From Solibacillus faecavium (GTDB taxonomy: Bacteria; Bacillota; Bacilli; Bacillales_A; Planococcaceae): a stretch of 64,000 nucleotides of DNA. Each line of letters begins with the position of its first letter. The first letter of the stretch is position 1. The notes beneath the pieces are model-generated. The model searched no databases, was not told the origin of the DNA, and was given only the letters and a program-made list of their open reading frames with translations. Shown here piece by piece: positions 43,908 to 53,293 of this stretch. The position numbers and the translations under genes are program-made. The stretch covers positions 592,891-656,890 of the forward strand of contig NZ_JACSPZ010000001.1 in assembly GCF_014836905.1 (NCBI RefSeq), given 5' to 3'.

Positions 43908-45071
43908 TTAATATATCTCTTCATTTTTTGATGGTAATGGAATTTTCATTAAAATGGTAGAACCTTTACCAATATTACTACTAATTTTTATAGAGCCTTT
44001 TAATAAATCAATTCTTTCTTTCATTCCTATAATACCAAATGCTCCCTGTCGAACATTTTCCGTATCAAACCCGGATCCGTTATCTTTCACGACAACATTT
44101 ATTTCGGCTTCCAACCACTCAATTTTAACAGTAATCTGAGTAGATTTTCCGTGTTTTATTGCATTATTTACACTTTCCTGCACTAAACGGAAAATCGCCA
44201 CCTCATAATTAGAAGGAATTCTGCGCTCACTATTGTACGAGATGAATTGAATTTCCGTAGTCGGATTGTATTCCATCAGTGTAGATAAGTACTTTTTTAG
44301 TGTCGGGCCAATCCCTAAATCATCAAGTGCCATTGGACGTAAATCATAAATAATGCGTCGTACTTCAGATAATGCATTACGAACACTGACTTTTAAATCA
44401 TTTATTTCGTTTAATGCAGCCTCTACGCCCTTTTCTCGGTATGTACGGTCAATCAGATTCGAGCGCATGAGTACATTTGCCATCATTTGTGCTGGCCCAT
44501 CATGAATTTCCCGAGACAGACGCTTTCGTTCTTCTTCTTGAGCAGCAATTATTCGTATACCAAAGTCTTGCTTTATTTTTGCTTGTTCCAGCGCTGCCCC
44601 TACGTTTTTTAGATCGGTTGTTAAAAAATTTATAACAACATTTACTTGGTTGACAATATGGTCCGCTCTTTCAATCGTATCATAAAGTGTACGCAATCGT
44701 CTTTCTAAATCGTCTCGCTTATCTCTAAGTTGTTTTTCACGTTCACGGCAAATGGTAACTTCTAATTGGAGCTTGCTTGTATTTTCATAAGCCTCACGAA
44801 TTTGTTGTTCGGAATGTTCATTAAAATTTCTGCTCACAACAACTAACCGTTGTCTAGATAATTGCAATTTTCTTTCTAAGTTATCACTCTCATCGATGAT
44901 AATCTTTATTTCTTGACGAACAATCTCTAATTCTTGTTGCATATCTTCGAAGCTTCTTCGACTTTGTTCACTTATTATAAATATATCATCTTTGGAATTT
45001 GTAATAGTTTCTAACATTCGATTAAATATTACATCCAGCGAGGCAACATCTATTTGATTATTTTCAAGCAC
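43908..45071 (-). CDS. degS: Sensor histidine kinase DegS
   Basis: Cytoplasmic kinase without membrane segments. Residues 1-180 form a long coiled coil (sensor domain), then the HisKA_3 phospho-acceptor LSREIHDGPAQMMANVLMRS near residue 190, and the HATPase domain with N-box SVNNAIKHGKST and DNGSGFD. The product has 387 residues, as usual. It starts with GTG, 6 bases after AAGGTGGGG. It is transcribed divergently from yvyE. Confidence 0.97.
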   Translation of the reverse strand: MLENNQIDVASLDVIFNRMLETITNSKDDIFIISEQSRRSFEDMQQELEIVRQEIKIIIDESDNLERKLQLSRQRLVVVSRNFNEHSEQQIREAYENTSKLQLEVTICREREKQLRDKRDDLERRLRTLYDTIERADHIVNQVNVVINFLTTDLKNVGAALEQAKIKQDFGIRIIAAQEEERKRLSREIHDGPAQMMANVLMRSNLIDRTYREKGVEAALNEINDLKVSVRNALSEVRRIIYDLRPMALDDLGIGPTLKKYLSTLMEYNPTTEIQFISYNSERRIPSNYEVAIFRLVQESVNNAIKHGKSTQITVKIEWLEAEINVVVKDNGSGFDTENVRQGAFGIIGMKERIDLLKGSIKISSNIGKGSTILMKIPLPSKNEEIY

Positions 45072-45232
45072 TTTTTCCCCACCTTACTTCCCAAGAATGC
45101 GAACTGCTCTATCTTTTTATTATATTTACTACTATTATAGTACATACATATTATAGCATTATTCAAATATTTTTTAAGTTAAATTATGACCACAAATTAA
45201 AGACACTCATGGTAAAATAAGGAGAATATATA

Positions 45233-45868
45233 ATGAGAAATAACTATTTAACCGTAAAAGGTTACGGAGAATCGGAAATAATCATATCAAAATCACGTTT
45301 TTTGACATATGTCAATCGTGCAGAGACAGAAGAGGAAGCTCTGCTTTTTATAGAAAAAATTAAAAAAATGCATGCCGGAGCTACTCATAACTGCTCTTGC
45401 TATATGGTTGGTGAGCACGATCAAATTCAAAAAGCGAATGATGATGGGGAACCAAGTGGCACTGCAGGCGTTCCTATGTTAGAAGTTTTAAAAAAACAAG
45501 GTTTAAAAGATACGGTTGTTGTCGTAACCCGCTATTTCGGTGGCATAAAACTTGGTGGAGGCGGCTTAATCCGCGCCTATGGTAAAGCTACGACTGAAGG
45601 GATAGCCGCTGCCCAGGTTGTCGAGCGTAAATTGCATTATTTGATGAAAATTGGGATTGATTATGTATTTTTAGGGAAAATAGAGAATGAGATTCGTAGT
45701 TCGCACTATATGTTACAAGACATACTCTATGCAGAAAATGTTGAAGTTTGTGTGCACGTTCTAAAAGAGGAAGAACAGATTTTTACCGACTGGATAACGG
45801 AATTGACGAACGGTCAGGCAACTATAACAAATGAGGACGCACTGTTTATTGAGTTTTCTAAGGAGTAA
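45233..45868 (+). CDS. yvyE: YvyE/YigZ family (IMPACT) protein
   Basis: A 211-residue protein of the IMPACT family. Seen are the N-terminal SRFLTYVNRAETEEEALLFI, the signature HNCSCYMVG...DDGEPSGTAG and TRYFGGIKLGGGGLIRAYG, then a small alpha-beta C-terminal domain. The biochemical role is unclear; related eukaryotic proteins touch translation control. It sits divergent to degS as in B. subtilis, where it is followed by the LCP gene. AAGGAGAATATATA precedes the ATG. Confidence 0.95.
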   Translation: MRNNYLTVKGYGESEIIISKSRFLTYVNRAETEEEALLFIEKIKKMHAGATHNCSCYMVGEHDQIQKANDDGEPSGTAGVPMLEVLKKQGLKDTVVVVTRYFGGIKLGGGGLIRAYGKATTEGIAAAQVVERKLHYLMKIGIDYVFLGKIENEIRSSHYMLQDILYAENVEVCVHVLKEEEQIFTDWITELTNGQATITNEDALFIEFSKE

Positions 45869-46002
45869 CGATGCTTCTGCTACTAAGGTATATATCGTTA
45901 CTTTACGACAAAAGTAGATTGTAGTATATTAGATTAGATTGAAAACACTTATAATACTCGTTCTAATATAGTAACCTATCCCTAACCTAGAGGAGAATAT
46001 TT

Positions 46003-47052
46003 ATGAAAACAAGGCAAAATAAAAAGAAGGGCTCGTCGAAAATCAAAATGTTTTTCAAAGTTACGATGCTCCTTACCTTATCACTTGCAATATGCGCAAG
46101 CGCCTATGCTGTTTATTTAACAAAACAGGCTGAACATGCTGCAGATAACGCATATGAAGTGATAGAAGACCGGAAAATTTCAGAAAATCGTGAAGTAAAA
46201 GTCGAGCCGGCACAAGACAATGTTTCTATTTTAATCCTGGGTGTCGATGATAGTGAAAAGCGTGGTCAAGGCGCTGATAGCTCTCGTACAGATGCACTTT
46301 TGCTTGCCACTCTAAACAATAAAACTAAAACAGTTAAGTTAGTTAGTATTCCACGTGATTCCTACGTATACATTCCGCATATTGGAGGCAAGGATAAAAT
46401 CAACCATGCCCATGCTCGTGGTGGTACACTGGCTTCTATTGAAACAGTGGAAGAATTATTCGATATTCCAATTGACTATTATGTACGTATGAACTTTAAC
46501 GCCTTTATCGACATTGTTGATGCATTGGGTGGTATTGAAGCAGAAGTACCATATGCAATGCTCGAAAAAGATGAATTTGACCGAAATACGGTAAACTTAC
46601 AACCAGGTTTACAGTCTTTAGATGGACGAGAAGCACTTGCACTAGCCCGAACACGTAAGCAGGATAATGATATCGAACGCGGAAAACGCCAGCAGGAAAT
46701 CATTAAAGCAATCGCTACTAAAGCTTCTTCATTTACATCAATAACAAAATACGATGATATCATTTCAGCAGTTGGCAACAATATGAAAACAGACATGACA
46801 TTCACTGAAATGAAATCTTTCTTCAGCTACTTAACAAACGGTATGCCTCGTATTGATACCTTAACGTTAGAAGGATATGACGATATGTCAACCGGTGTAT
46901 ACTACTACAAATTAGATGAAGAGGCACTGACCGAAGTAAGCCATATTTTGCAAAGTCATCTAGGAGTAAACCCTGAATCTACTAATATATCAGGTACCAG
47001 CTCCGAAACGAATTCTGCATATACAACAAAATCAAATACAGATACACAATAA
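46003..47052 (+). CDS. tagU: LytR-CpsA-Psr family wall glycopolymer ligase (TagU-like)
   Basis: LCP enzymes move wall teichoic acid or related polymers from lipid carrier to peptidoglycan. The 349-residue product has an N-terminal cytoplasmic stretch and one membrane anchor (FKVTMLLTLSLAICASAYAV), then the LCP domain with conserved Asp/Arg clusters (DDSEKRGQGADSSRTDALLL, VSIPRDSYVYIP, ARTRKQDNDIERGKRQQEII). The tail is Ser/Thr/Asn-rich. AGAGGAG lies before the ATG. tagO lies convergent downstream. Confidence 0.95.
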   Translation: MKTRQNKKKGSSKIKMFFKVTMLLTLSLAICASAYAVYLTKQAEHAADNAYEVIEDRKISENREVKVEPAQDNVSILILGVDDSEKRGQGADSSRTDALLLATLNNKTKTVKLVSIPRDSYVYIPHIGGKDKINHAHARGGTLASIETVEELFDIPIDYYVRMNFNAFIDIVDALGGIEAEVPYAMLEKDEFDRNTVNLQPGLQSLDGREALALARTRKQDNDIERGKRQQEIIKAIATKASSFTSITKYDDIISAVGNNMKTDMTFTEMKSFFSYLTNGMPRIDTLTLEGYDDMSTGVYYYKLDEEALTEVSHILQSHLGVNPESTNISGTSSETNSAYTTKSNTDTQ

Positions 47053-47056
47053 TCAG

Positions 47057-47088
47057 CCAATCTCCGTTCATTCGGAGATTGGTTTTTT
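47057..47088 (+). terminator. Terminator of tagU
   Basis: Perfect ten-base arms CCAATCTCCG and CGGAGATTGG with a six-base loop, followed by TTTTTT. Confidence 0.95.
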
Positions 47089-47121
47089 ATACCAATGCCA
47101 CAAAATGAACTATTCCCCAAA

Positions 47122-47160
47122 TAAAAAACAAGTAAACAGCAATCAGCCATTTACTTGTTT
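47122..47160 (-). terminator. Terminator of tagO
   Basis: AAACAAGTAAA and TTTACTTGTTT arms around a 13-base loop, followed by TTT on the minus strand. Confidence 0.85.
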
Positions 47161-47168
47161 CGATCTTT

Positions 47169-48224
47169 TCATTTATTGAATATTCGTACCAGGTTGAGCA
47201 ACGGTTTATAGTTTTTGCCGGCAAGACCGATAATTTCTACAAATATTTCAATTGCCACTAAAATAACAGCAATCAGTAAAATCGCGCCCCATACTTTTGC
47301 CATTGAGAAAATTACGGCTGCGAGACCAAACATAGCTGCCATCGCATAAATAATCATTACTGTTTGAGAATGAGAGAAACCTACATCCAATAAACGGTGA
47401 TGTAAATGTGATTTGTCCGGGTCTGACCACTTTTTACCATTACGTAAACGACGTACAATGGCAAAGAATGTATCAGAAATTGGAACACCTAGCATAATCA
47501 CAGGAATAACGAATGAAATAACTGCTACATTTTTAAAGCCTAAAAGAGCTAGTACAGAAATCATAAATCCTAAAAACAGTGCCCCGGTATCTCCCATGAA
47601 AATTTTAGCAGGATGAAAATTAAAAAACAGAAAACCGATTGTCGCTGCAGCTAAAATGGCTGCCATTGCAATTACGATACCATTCCCCATAATCATTGCC
47701 ATAACCGCCAATGTAATTAAGGCAATTGTCGATACACCTGCAGCAAGTCCATCTAATCCATCGATTAAATTAATTGCATTCGTAATCCCGACAATCCAAA
47801 TAATAGTAAATGGAATACCTAACCAACCAAATTCAAGTTCTCCACCAAATGGTAAGTTAATATTTTCAATTTGAATGCCACCAACAAATACAACGATACA
47901 AGCTGCAATAATTTGACCAAGCAATTTAGCCTTTGCGGAAATCTCTCGCATATCATCCACAATACCTGTAATCACAATAATTGTCGCAGCAATTAAGATC
48001 GCATATAAGTAATTACTTTGAAAGTCCGTAACAAATTTTAAAAGTAAAATTCCAATCATAAACGCGCCAAAAATTGCTAAGCCACCCAGTCTCGGCATAA
48101 TGCGAGCATGCACTTTACGATAGTTTGGGGCATCTACAGCTCCAAGGCGAAAAGCCAATCGCTTCACAAGCGGAGTTAGTATAATTGCAGCAATAAAAGC
48201 TACGATTAAAGACACGTAAATCAT
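47169..48224 (-). CDS. tagO: TagO/WecA-type undecaprenyl-phosphate GlcNAc-1-phosphate transferase
   Basis: First enzyme of wall teichoic acid or secondary wall polymer synthesis. The 351-residue membrane protein has about ten helices. It shows the family motifs RKVHARIMPRLGGLAI, VDD near residue 85 (ITGIVDDMREISAKAKLLGQ), NAINLIDGLDGLAAG, FMGDTGALFLGF and the HLHHRLLDVGFSH cytoplasmic loop. ATG 48224 has AAGGAGGAG upstream, while the frame extends to 48254. With the CsaB-like gene downstream in the window it may serve an SLH-binding polymer. Confidence 0.93.
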   Translation of the reverse strand: MIYVSLIVAFIAAIILTPLVKRLAFRLGAVDAPNYRKVHARIMPRLGGLAIFGAFMIGILLLKFVTDFQSNYLYAILIAATIIVITGIVDDMREISAKAKLLGQIIAACIVVFVGGIQIENINLPFGGELEFGWLGIPFTIIWIVGITNAINLIDGLDGLAAGVSTIALITLAVMAMIMGNGIVIAMAAILAAATIGFLFFNFHPAKIFMGDTGALFLGFMISVLALLGFKNVAVISFVIPVIMLGVPISDTFFAIVRRLRNGKKWSDPDKSHLHHRLLDVGFSHSQTVMIIYAMAAMFGLAAVIFSMAKVWGAILLIAVILVAIEIFVEIIGLAGKNYKPLLNLVRIFNK

Positions 48225-48259
48225 GTCTCTCCTCCTTAATTTTTGTAGGGTCAAAACAA

Positions 48260-48273
48260 TACGATTAATCGTA
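48260..48273. promoter_or_regulatory. 14-bp perfect palindrome in the tagO leader
   Basis: TACGATTAATCGTA lies 36 bases before the tagO start. Its position suits an operator; the cognate regulator is unknown. Confidence 0.3.
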
Positions 48274-48559
48274 GCGTTTAAAATTCCGTAAAAACTCTAC
48301 ATTATTTTTCATGATTAGTATAGCACGATTACTTCATAAAATATAGATATATTTCCTCTCACTATATTTTTGTTTATTTTACATAATTTTCATATTATAG
48401 TTCTTTACCGTATGTTAGCAATGAAAAAATAAGATTTTCTAATGAAGACCATTCTGCTACGCTACGAGAAAAACGCGTTGAAGCAAGTGTTTTTTAAGTT
48501 AGCGTCCGTTTTACCCGCTTTGGGAAAGGCTTTCCTGGCAGCGTGGCTTCGTAAAGAGA

Positions 48560-48755
48560 TAAATAGAGGAATGAATTTCCGTTATTTTTAAAATAAATTA
48601 AAAAATGATGAAAATAAGGGAAGGGAGTTCCGTTATTGACTAAAAAGCATGAAATTTCATAATTTTATTTAAAATAACGGTAAAACGTTCCCTTATTTAC
48701 CCTGAAAATGAGCTACATCATTCAAATAACGGTAAATTCTTCCCTTATTTTGTTT
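48560..48755. repeat. Four-copy CCGTTATT/AATAAGGGAA repeat cluster (two direct, two inverted)
   Basis: Units of about 25 bp occur near 48563-48591 and 48611-48640 (ending TTCCGTTATT) and, inverted, at 48671-48700 and 48725-48753 (starting AATAACGG and ending TTCCCTTATTT). The two halves can pair into a large cruciform or transcript hairpin. I recall similar AATAAGGGAA...CCGTTATT intergenic repeats in Bacillales. The remainder of the 48225-48949 gap is AT-rich and shows no gene apart from the secA2 promoter. Confidence 0.65.
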
Positions 48756-48888
48756 ATTTAGAAAAGAAATCCTATGTATGGTAATAAGCCTTTTAAAAAA
48801 AGACATTACTCTTTATCGTATAAATTTCCATATTATTTCTCTTATTCCTATGAATCCCCCTTTGCTCGGTAGTCTTTTTCAGCAAAAT

Positions 48889-48918
48889 TTGATAAAATAA
48901 TTGAGTGTCTACTATATT
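48889..48918 (+). promoter_or_regulatory. Probable sigma-A promoter of secA2
   Basis: TTGATA, 18 bases and TATATT lie about 30 bases before the secA2 start with AAAGGAG in between. Confidence 0.5.
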
Positions 48919-48949
48919 AAAGTAGCCAATTTTAAAGGAGAGTAAAATA

Positions 48950-51310
48950 ATGTTCTCAATTTTCAAACGCAGTAAAGAGCAAACTAGTGCTCGAGAGCTA
49001 AAAAAATACTACAAAACTGTAGAGCAAATTAATAAACTCGAAGCCATATATAGTCCAATGTCAGACGACGAGCTTCGAAATATGACATTTACATTTAAAG
49101 AACGTTTAGAAAACGGCGAACAGCTTAATGACATTATCCCTGATGCATTTGCTGTTGTCCGTGAAGCTTCCAAACGTGTATTAAACATGCGCCATTTCGA
49201 TGTTCAGTTGATTGGTGGTCTTGTATTAACAGAAGGTAATATTGCCGAAATGCCAACAGGCGAAGGTAAAACATTAGTTGCTTCCCTTCCTTCCTACGTA
49301 CGTGCATTAGAAGGCAAAGGGGTTCACGTTATTACAGTAAATGATTACTTAGCAAAACGTGACTTCGAATTAATCGGACAAATCCACCGTTTCCTTGGTT
49401 TAACAGTTGGTCTGAACGTACCGATGATGGAACCAACAGCTAAAAAAGAAGCGTATAATGCGGATATTACATATGGTGTCGGAACGGAATTCGGTTTCGA
49501 TTACTTACGTGATAACATGGCTCACACTATTGGCGACAAAGTTCAGCGTCCATACCACTTCGCTATTATTGATGAAGTAGACTCTGTTTTAATCGACGAA
49601 GCGAAAACGCCGTTGATTATTGCGGGTAAAATGGGAGCCAATGAAGAATTGCACCGCATTGCTGCTATGCTTGCCAAACGTTTCAAGCCTGAAGAAGATT
49701 ATGATTTTGACGATGAAACGAAAGCAACTTCTTTAACTGATCAAGGTATTGAAAAAGTTGAAGCTGCATTTGGTATCGACAATTTGTATGACTTAGATCA
49801 TCAAACTTTGTACCATTACGTTATTCAGGCAGTTCGTGCGCACGTTATGTTTGAGCTTGATGTTGATTACATCGTACGTGACGACAAAATTGAGCTAGTG
49901 GATATGTTCACAGGTCGTATTATGGAAGGTCGTTCACTTTCAGACGGTTTACACCAAGCAATCGAAGCAAAAGAAGGCGTAACGATCACTGAAGAAAACA
50001 AAGCACAAGCACAAGTTACAATTCAAAACTACTTCCGTATGTACCCGAAATTATCAGGGATGACTGGTACTGCGAAAACGCAAGAAAAAGAGATTTTGGA
50101 AGTTTACGGTATGCGCGTTATTCAAATTCCAACGAATCGTCCGCGCCGCCGTGTTGACCAGCCCGATCTCGTATTTGAAAAGATTGAGCAAAAATACGAA
50201 TACGTGGCCCAGGAAGCATTACGCCGCCATGAAAAAGGTCAACCGGTATTAATCGGAACTACCTCTATTTTACAATCCGAAAAAGTCGCAAGTTACTTAA
50301 AGAAATACGGGTTGGATTTCCAATTATTAAATGCGAAAACAGTCGAGCAAGAGGTTGAATTAATCTCAGAGGCAGGACAAAAAAGCCGTATTACAGTTGC
50401 CACGAACATGGCCGGTCGTGGTACAGATATCGTATTGGGAGATGGCGTCGAAGAGCTTGGCGGTCTGTTTGTTATCGGAACAGAAAAGCACGAAAGCCGT
50501 CGTGTAGACAACCAGTTACGCGGACGTTCCGGTCGTCAAGGTGACTTAGGTGAAAGTCAATTTATCCTATCTCTTGAAGACGATATGTTCAAGCGTTTCG
50601 CAAAAGATGATGTAGAAAAATTCCGCAAAAAAATGACTACTAACGATATTGGTGTCGTGCAGAATAAAGAAGTAACAGAGTTGATCGAACGTACACAACG
50701 TATCGTTGAAGGTGCACATTTCTCTATGCGTGAATACAACTTAAAGCTTGATGATGTGATTAATGATCAGCGTCGAATTGTCTATGATTTACGCGATAAA
50801 GTATTAAAGAATGAAGATATAATTCCTTTACTAATTCGAATGATGTATGAAACAGTGGACTTTGCAGTTCGTGAAAATGCCCCAGAAGATAAGGATGTTA
50901 TTGAATGGGATTTCGATAAAATGGAGAAAACAGTAAACTCTCTATTTATTGAACCTGTCATAGTAAATCGCGATGAAACAAAAGTGAAAAATTTACTTGA
51001 TGCAATGGATCCTCCTGTAAAACAGTTAAAGGCTGTAATCGAAAGCTTTGAGGAAAACGAACAAATTATGTCAGTTATTCCAAAGGTAATGCTAAGCTAT
51101 ATCGATCATATGTGGGTGAAACATTTAGAGCAAATGGCGCATTTAAAAGAAGGTATTGGCTTACGTCATTACCAACAAGAAGACCCAATGAGAATTTACC
51201 AACGCGAAGGGCTAGAACTATTTGGTAAAAACTATCAGGAGCTTCGTCGCACAATTGTGGAAGAACTTGTTGCATTTATGAAAAATATTACGATGAATGT
51301 GGAGGAATAA
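48950..51310 (+). CDS. secA2: Accessory translocase ATPase SecA2
   Basis: A second SecA, 786 residues long. It lacks the C-terminal zinc tail CPCGSG found in SecA1, a common SecA2 trait. Walker A PTGEGKTLVAS near residue 100, DEVDSVLIDEAKTPL and [15 protein letters not shown] are intact, so it is an active ATPase by sequence. In Bacillus anthracis SecA2 works with SlaP to secrete S-layer proteins. The slaP gene follows at once (4-base gap), so an S-layer role is likely here. AAAGGAGAG precedes the ATG. Confidence 0.95.
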   Translation: MFSIFKRSKEQTSARELKKYYKTVEQINKLEAIYSPMSDDELRNMTFTFKERLENGEQLNDIIPDAFAVVREASKRVLNMRHFDVQLIGGLVLTEGNIAEMPTGEGKTLVASLPSYVRALEGKGVHVITVNDYLAKRDFELIGQIHRFLGLTVGLNVPMMEPTAKKEAYNADITYGVGTEFGFDYLRDNMAHTIGDKVQRPYHFAIIDEVDSVLIDEAKTPLIIAGKMGANEELHRIAAMLAKRFKPEEDYDFDDETKATSLTDQGIEKVEAAFGIDNLYDLDHQTLYHYVIQAVRAHVMFELDVDYIVRDDKIELVDMFTGRIMEGRSLSDGLHQAIEAKEGVTITEENKAQAQVTIQNYFRMYPKLSGMTGTAKTQEKEILEVYGMRVIQIPTNRPRRRVDQPDLVFEKIEQKYEYVAQEALRRHEKGQPVLIGTTSILQSEKVASYLKKYGLDFQLLNAKTVEQEVELISEAGQKSRITVATNMAGRGTDIVLGDGVEELGGLFVIGTEKHESRRVDNQLRGRSGRQGDLGESQFILSLEDDMFKRFAKDDVEKFRKKMTTNDIGVVQNKEVTELIERTQRIVEGAHFSMREYNLKLDDVINDQRRIVYDLRDKVLKNEDIIPLLIRMMYETVDFAVRENAPEDKDVIEWDFDKMEKTVNSLFIEPVIVNRDETKVKNLLDAMDPPVKQLKAVIESFEENEQIMSVIPKVMLSYIDHMWVKHLEQMAHLKEGIGLRHYQQEDPMRIYQREGLELFGKNYQELRRTIVEELVAFMKNITMNVEE

Positions 51311-51314
51311 CAGA

Positions 51315-52220
51315 ATGGGTTTATTCGATTTATTTAAAAAAGGTGACAAAGTAGGTAAAGATAGTGCTGTTGATTCATCATCAGTCGTAGAAACATCTGG
51401 TAAAGCTTCTAAAAAAGATGAAAATCGTGATGTCATTACAAAATTATCTTTCCATCCTGAATGGGATGTACCGCAAGAACAAAAATATGTATTTAATTTC
51501 TTAGCAAATGATTTAGCACCATTAAAACCAAATCAATTATCATTATCGGCAATTAATATTGAGCCTTCTATGTCTAACGGTTCATGGAATGTAAAAGCAT
51601 TTTTCCGTTCTTCATTATCCGAAGCAATTGAATTAGGCGATATTGAATTATTAATTTTAGATAAAGATGACAACCGTCTAGCTTCACACTATTTTGACTT
51701 CAAAGAGCTAGGCGTAATTCCGGCAGAAAGTGCACGTCCATGGATTTTCAATTTCCCTGCTTCTTCCATTTCAGCAGACGAAGTACCAGAAGAAGGCTGG
51801 AAGATTTCATTCAACTTATTATCATTGCGTGGTCATCAATTAGACTTGGATGATACATGGAAAAAACAATTACCAAAGGATCAGCAAGAAAAGCTTGCAG
51901 AAATCGTAAAAACTTTACCGAAATTAGGAAAAACAGAAGTTAACTTTACAGGATTACAAGCTAAGATGAACAATGACGGTAGCTTACATGCATCTATCTT
52001 TATCCGTAATGGTCATGATAAAGCGATTAATCTGGAACAATTACCACTTGAAATTATGGATGCCCGTAATGTTGTTGTAGCAAAAGGCTCATTCAAATTA
52101 GATCCTGTCTTATCTGTACAGCCGAATACGACAAAGCCTTGGACATTTATTTTCCCGAAAGAATTAGTTACTGTTAAAGGAATTGATCTTTCCCGCTGGA
52201 CAGCCCGTGTACCACAATAG
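51315..52220 (+). CDS. slaP: SlaP-like accessory Sec S-layer assembly protein
   Basis: A soluble 301-residue protein consisting of two similar domains: LSFHPEWDVPQEQKYVFNFL to ARPWIFNFP (about 45-155) and VNFTGLQAKMNNDGSLHASI to TKPWTFIFP (about 205-295). This duplication is typical of the SlaP partner of SecA2 in S-layer-forming Bacilli, where it is needed for efficient export of SLH-domain S-layer proteins. ATG 51315 has GGAGG upstream; an earlier ATG at 51297 lies inside secA2. It is in one operon with secA2. Confidence 0.88.
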   Translation: MGLFDLFKKGDKVGKDSAVDSSSVVETSGKASKKDENRDVITKLSFHPEWDVPQEQKYVFNFLANDLAPLKPNQLSLSAINIEPSMSNGSWNVKAFFRSSLSEAIELGDIELLILDKDDNRLASHYFDFKELGVIPAESARPWIFNFPASSISADEVPEEGWKISFNLLSLRGHQLDLDDTWKKQLPKDQQEKLAEIVKTLPKLGKTEVNFTGLQAKMNNDGSLHASIFIRNGHDKAINLEQLPLEIMDARNVVVAKGSFKLDPVLSVQPNTTKPWTFIFPKELVTVKGIDLSRWTARVPQ

Positions 52221-52234
52221 AAATTAATTATCAT

Positions 52235-52280
52235 ACACAGCATTCGGAATTTATATTCATTTTCGAATGCTGTGTTTTTT
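52235..52280 (+). terminator. Terminator of secA2-slaP
   Basis: ACACAGCATTCG and CGAATGCTGTGT are perfect 12-base arms, followed by TTTTT. Confidence 0.92.
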
Positions 52281-52363
52281 AGTGTGTGAGGATTTAATTA
52301 GCAATATAGCTGTAGCGGAGACTTTTATGCGTCCGATTTTTATTAGCCTCTTTCTTTTGAAAT

Positions 52364-52556
52364 GTAGAAACTTTCTTACCAAATGTTGAAGCCTTCCCAT
52401 CTAATGTGGAAACCTGATTCCCTTATGTTGAACACTTCGCTTCAAAAGTAGAACGACCGCTTCATATGCGCCACTCCCATGAAAAGTAGCTACTTTTTTG
52501 CCGAATGCAGATACTTTTTCACGTAATTTAGAGGTTCGCCTCCCTTATGTAGACAA
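52364..52556 (+). repeat. GTAGAA-type 21-bp phased repeat (locus B)
   Basis: G-T-[AGT]-G-A-A anchors begin at 52364, 52385, 52406, 52427 and 52448, then after 38 bp at 52486, 52507 and 52549 (52528 is degenerate). The architecture of four 21-bp steps plus one 38-40-bp step equals locus A and C, but this copy is more diverged and in plus orientation. It fills the convergent gap between slaP and the NlpC gene. Confidence 0.7.
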
Positions 52557-52591
52557 CCTCCTCCCTCCTTCCAGAAAACTTAAACTCAAAT

Positions 52592-52625
52592 AAAAAATCC
52601 CCCACTCTAGTAAAAGAGTGAGAGA
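52592..52625 (-). terminator. Terminator of the NlpC/P60 gene
   Basis: TCTCTCACTC and GAGTGGGGGA arms (G-U pairs) followed by TTTTTT on the minus strand. Confidence 0.8.
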
Positions 52626-52666
52626 TCTATATATGCAGTATGTTAGTAGTATGTATAAGCTATGTA

Positions 52667-53218
52667 TTATTCTGCTTCTGGTGTGTTATCAACATCTGAA
52701 TCATCTTCTGTAGCTGCTGCGATTGCTTCTGCTGTAGAGAAGTTAGCCACGCGTTTTGCGCCTACATATTTATTACCCCAGTAATATTTGTCGTTAATAC
52801 TTGTTTTAATAACACCCTTGCTTGTCGATGCATGGATAAATTTACCTGAGCCAATATAAATCCCTACATGAGAGACACGTTTACCAGATGTATTGAAAAA
52901 TACTAAATCCCCCGGCTCCAATTCACTTTTCTTTACTGAAGTTCCTTGATTGTACATATCTGAAGATGTACGTTCTAGGGAAGTAATACCTAGTTCTTTA
53001 AATACGTGACGTACATAGCCTGAGCAATCAAAACCTTTTGCTGATGTACCGCCGTATGAATAACGTACCCCTATATACTTAGAAGAGATTTCTTTCAGCT
53101 CTTCAACGGAGTAAGCTGATTCCGCAGAAGCTTCGTTTTCATTCAATGGTGTGAAGAAAATGACGAAGGCTGCTGCCAAAGTTAGTACCGAATTGCGTAT
53201 TAATTTAAAGTAATCCAT
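52667..53218 (-). CDS. Secreted NlpC/P60 endopeptidase (small)
   Basis: A peptidoglycan DL-endopeptidase. The 183-residue product has a signal peptide (residues 1-32, RNSVLTLAAAFVIFFTPLNE, cut near SAE) and a complete NlpC/P60 domain: catalytic Cys in FDCSGYVRHVF, His in SHVGIYIGSGKFIH and a further conserved polar position. An acidic Asp/Glu-rich tail of about 20 residues follows. No LysM is present. WalR-type boxes upstream suggest control by the cell-wall two-component system. GTTGGGGGAA lies before the ATG. Confidence 0.92.
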   Translation of the reverse strand: MDYFKLIRNSVLTLAAAFVIFFTPLNENEASAESAYSVEELKEISSKYIGVRYSYGGTSAKGFDCSGYVRHVFKELGITSLERTSSDMYNQGTSVKKSELEPGDLVFFNTSGKRVSHVGIYIGSGKFIHASTSKGVIKTSINDKYYWGNKYVGAKRVANFSTAEAIAAATEDDSDVDNTPEAE

Positions 53219-53293
53219 CGTGTTCCCCCAACATCAATTAATTTTCTGAAAACTTAACTGATATCAGATTAACATGATAATACAGAATATAAC

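Noticed and set aside
46479..46805. 108-codon minus-strand frame opposite tagU
   Set aside because: Shadow of the LCP gene; no ribosome-binding site.
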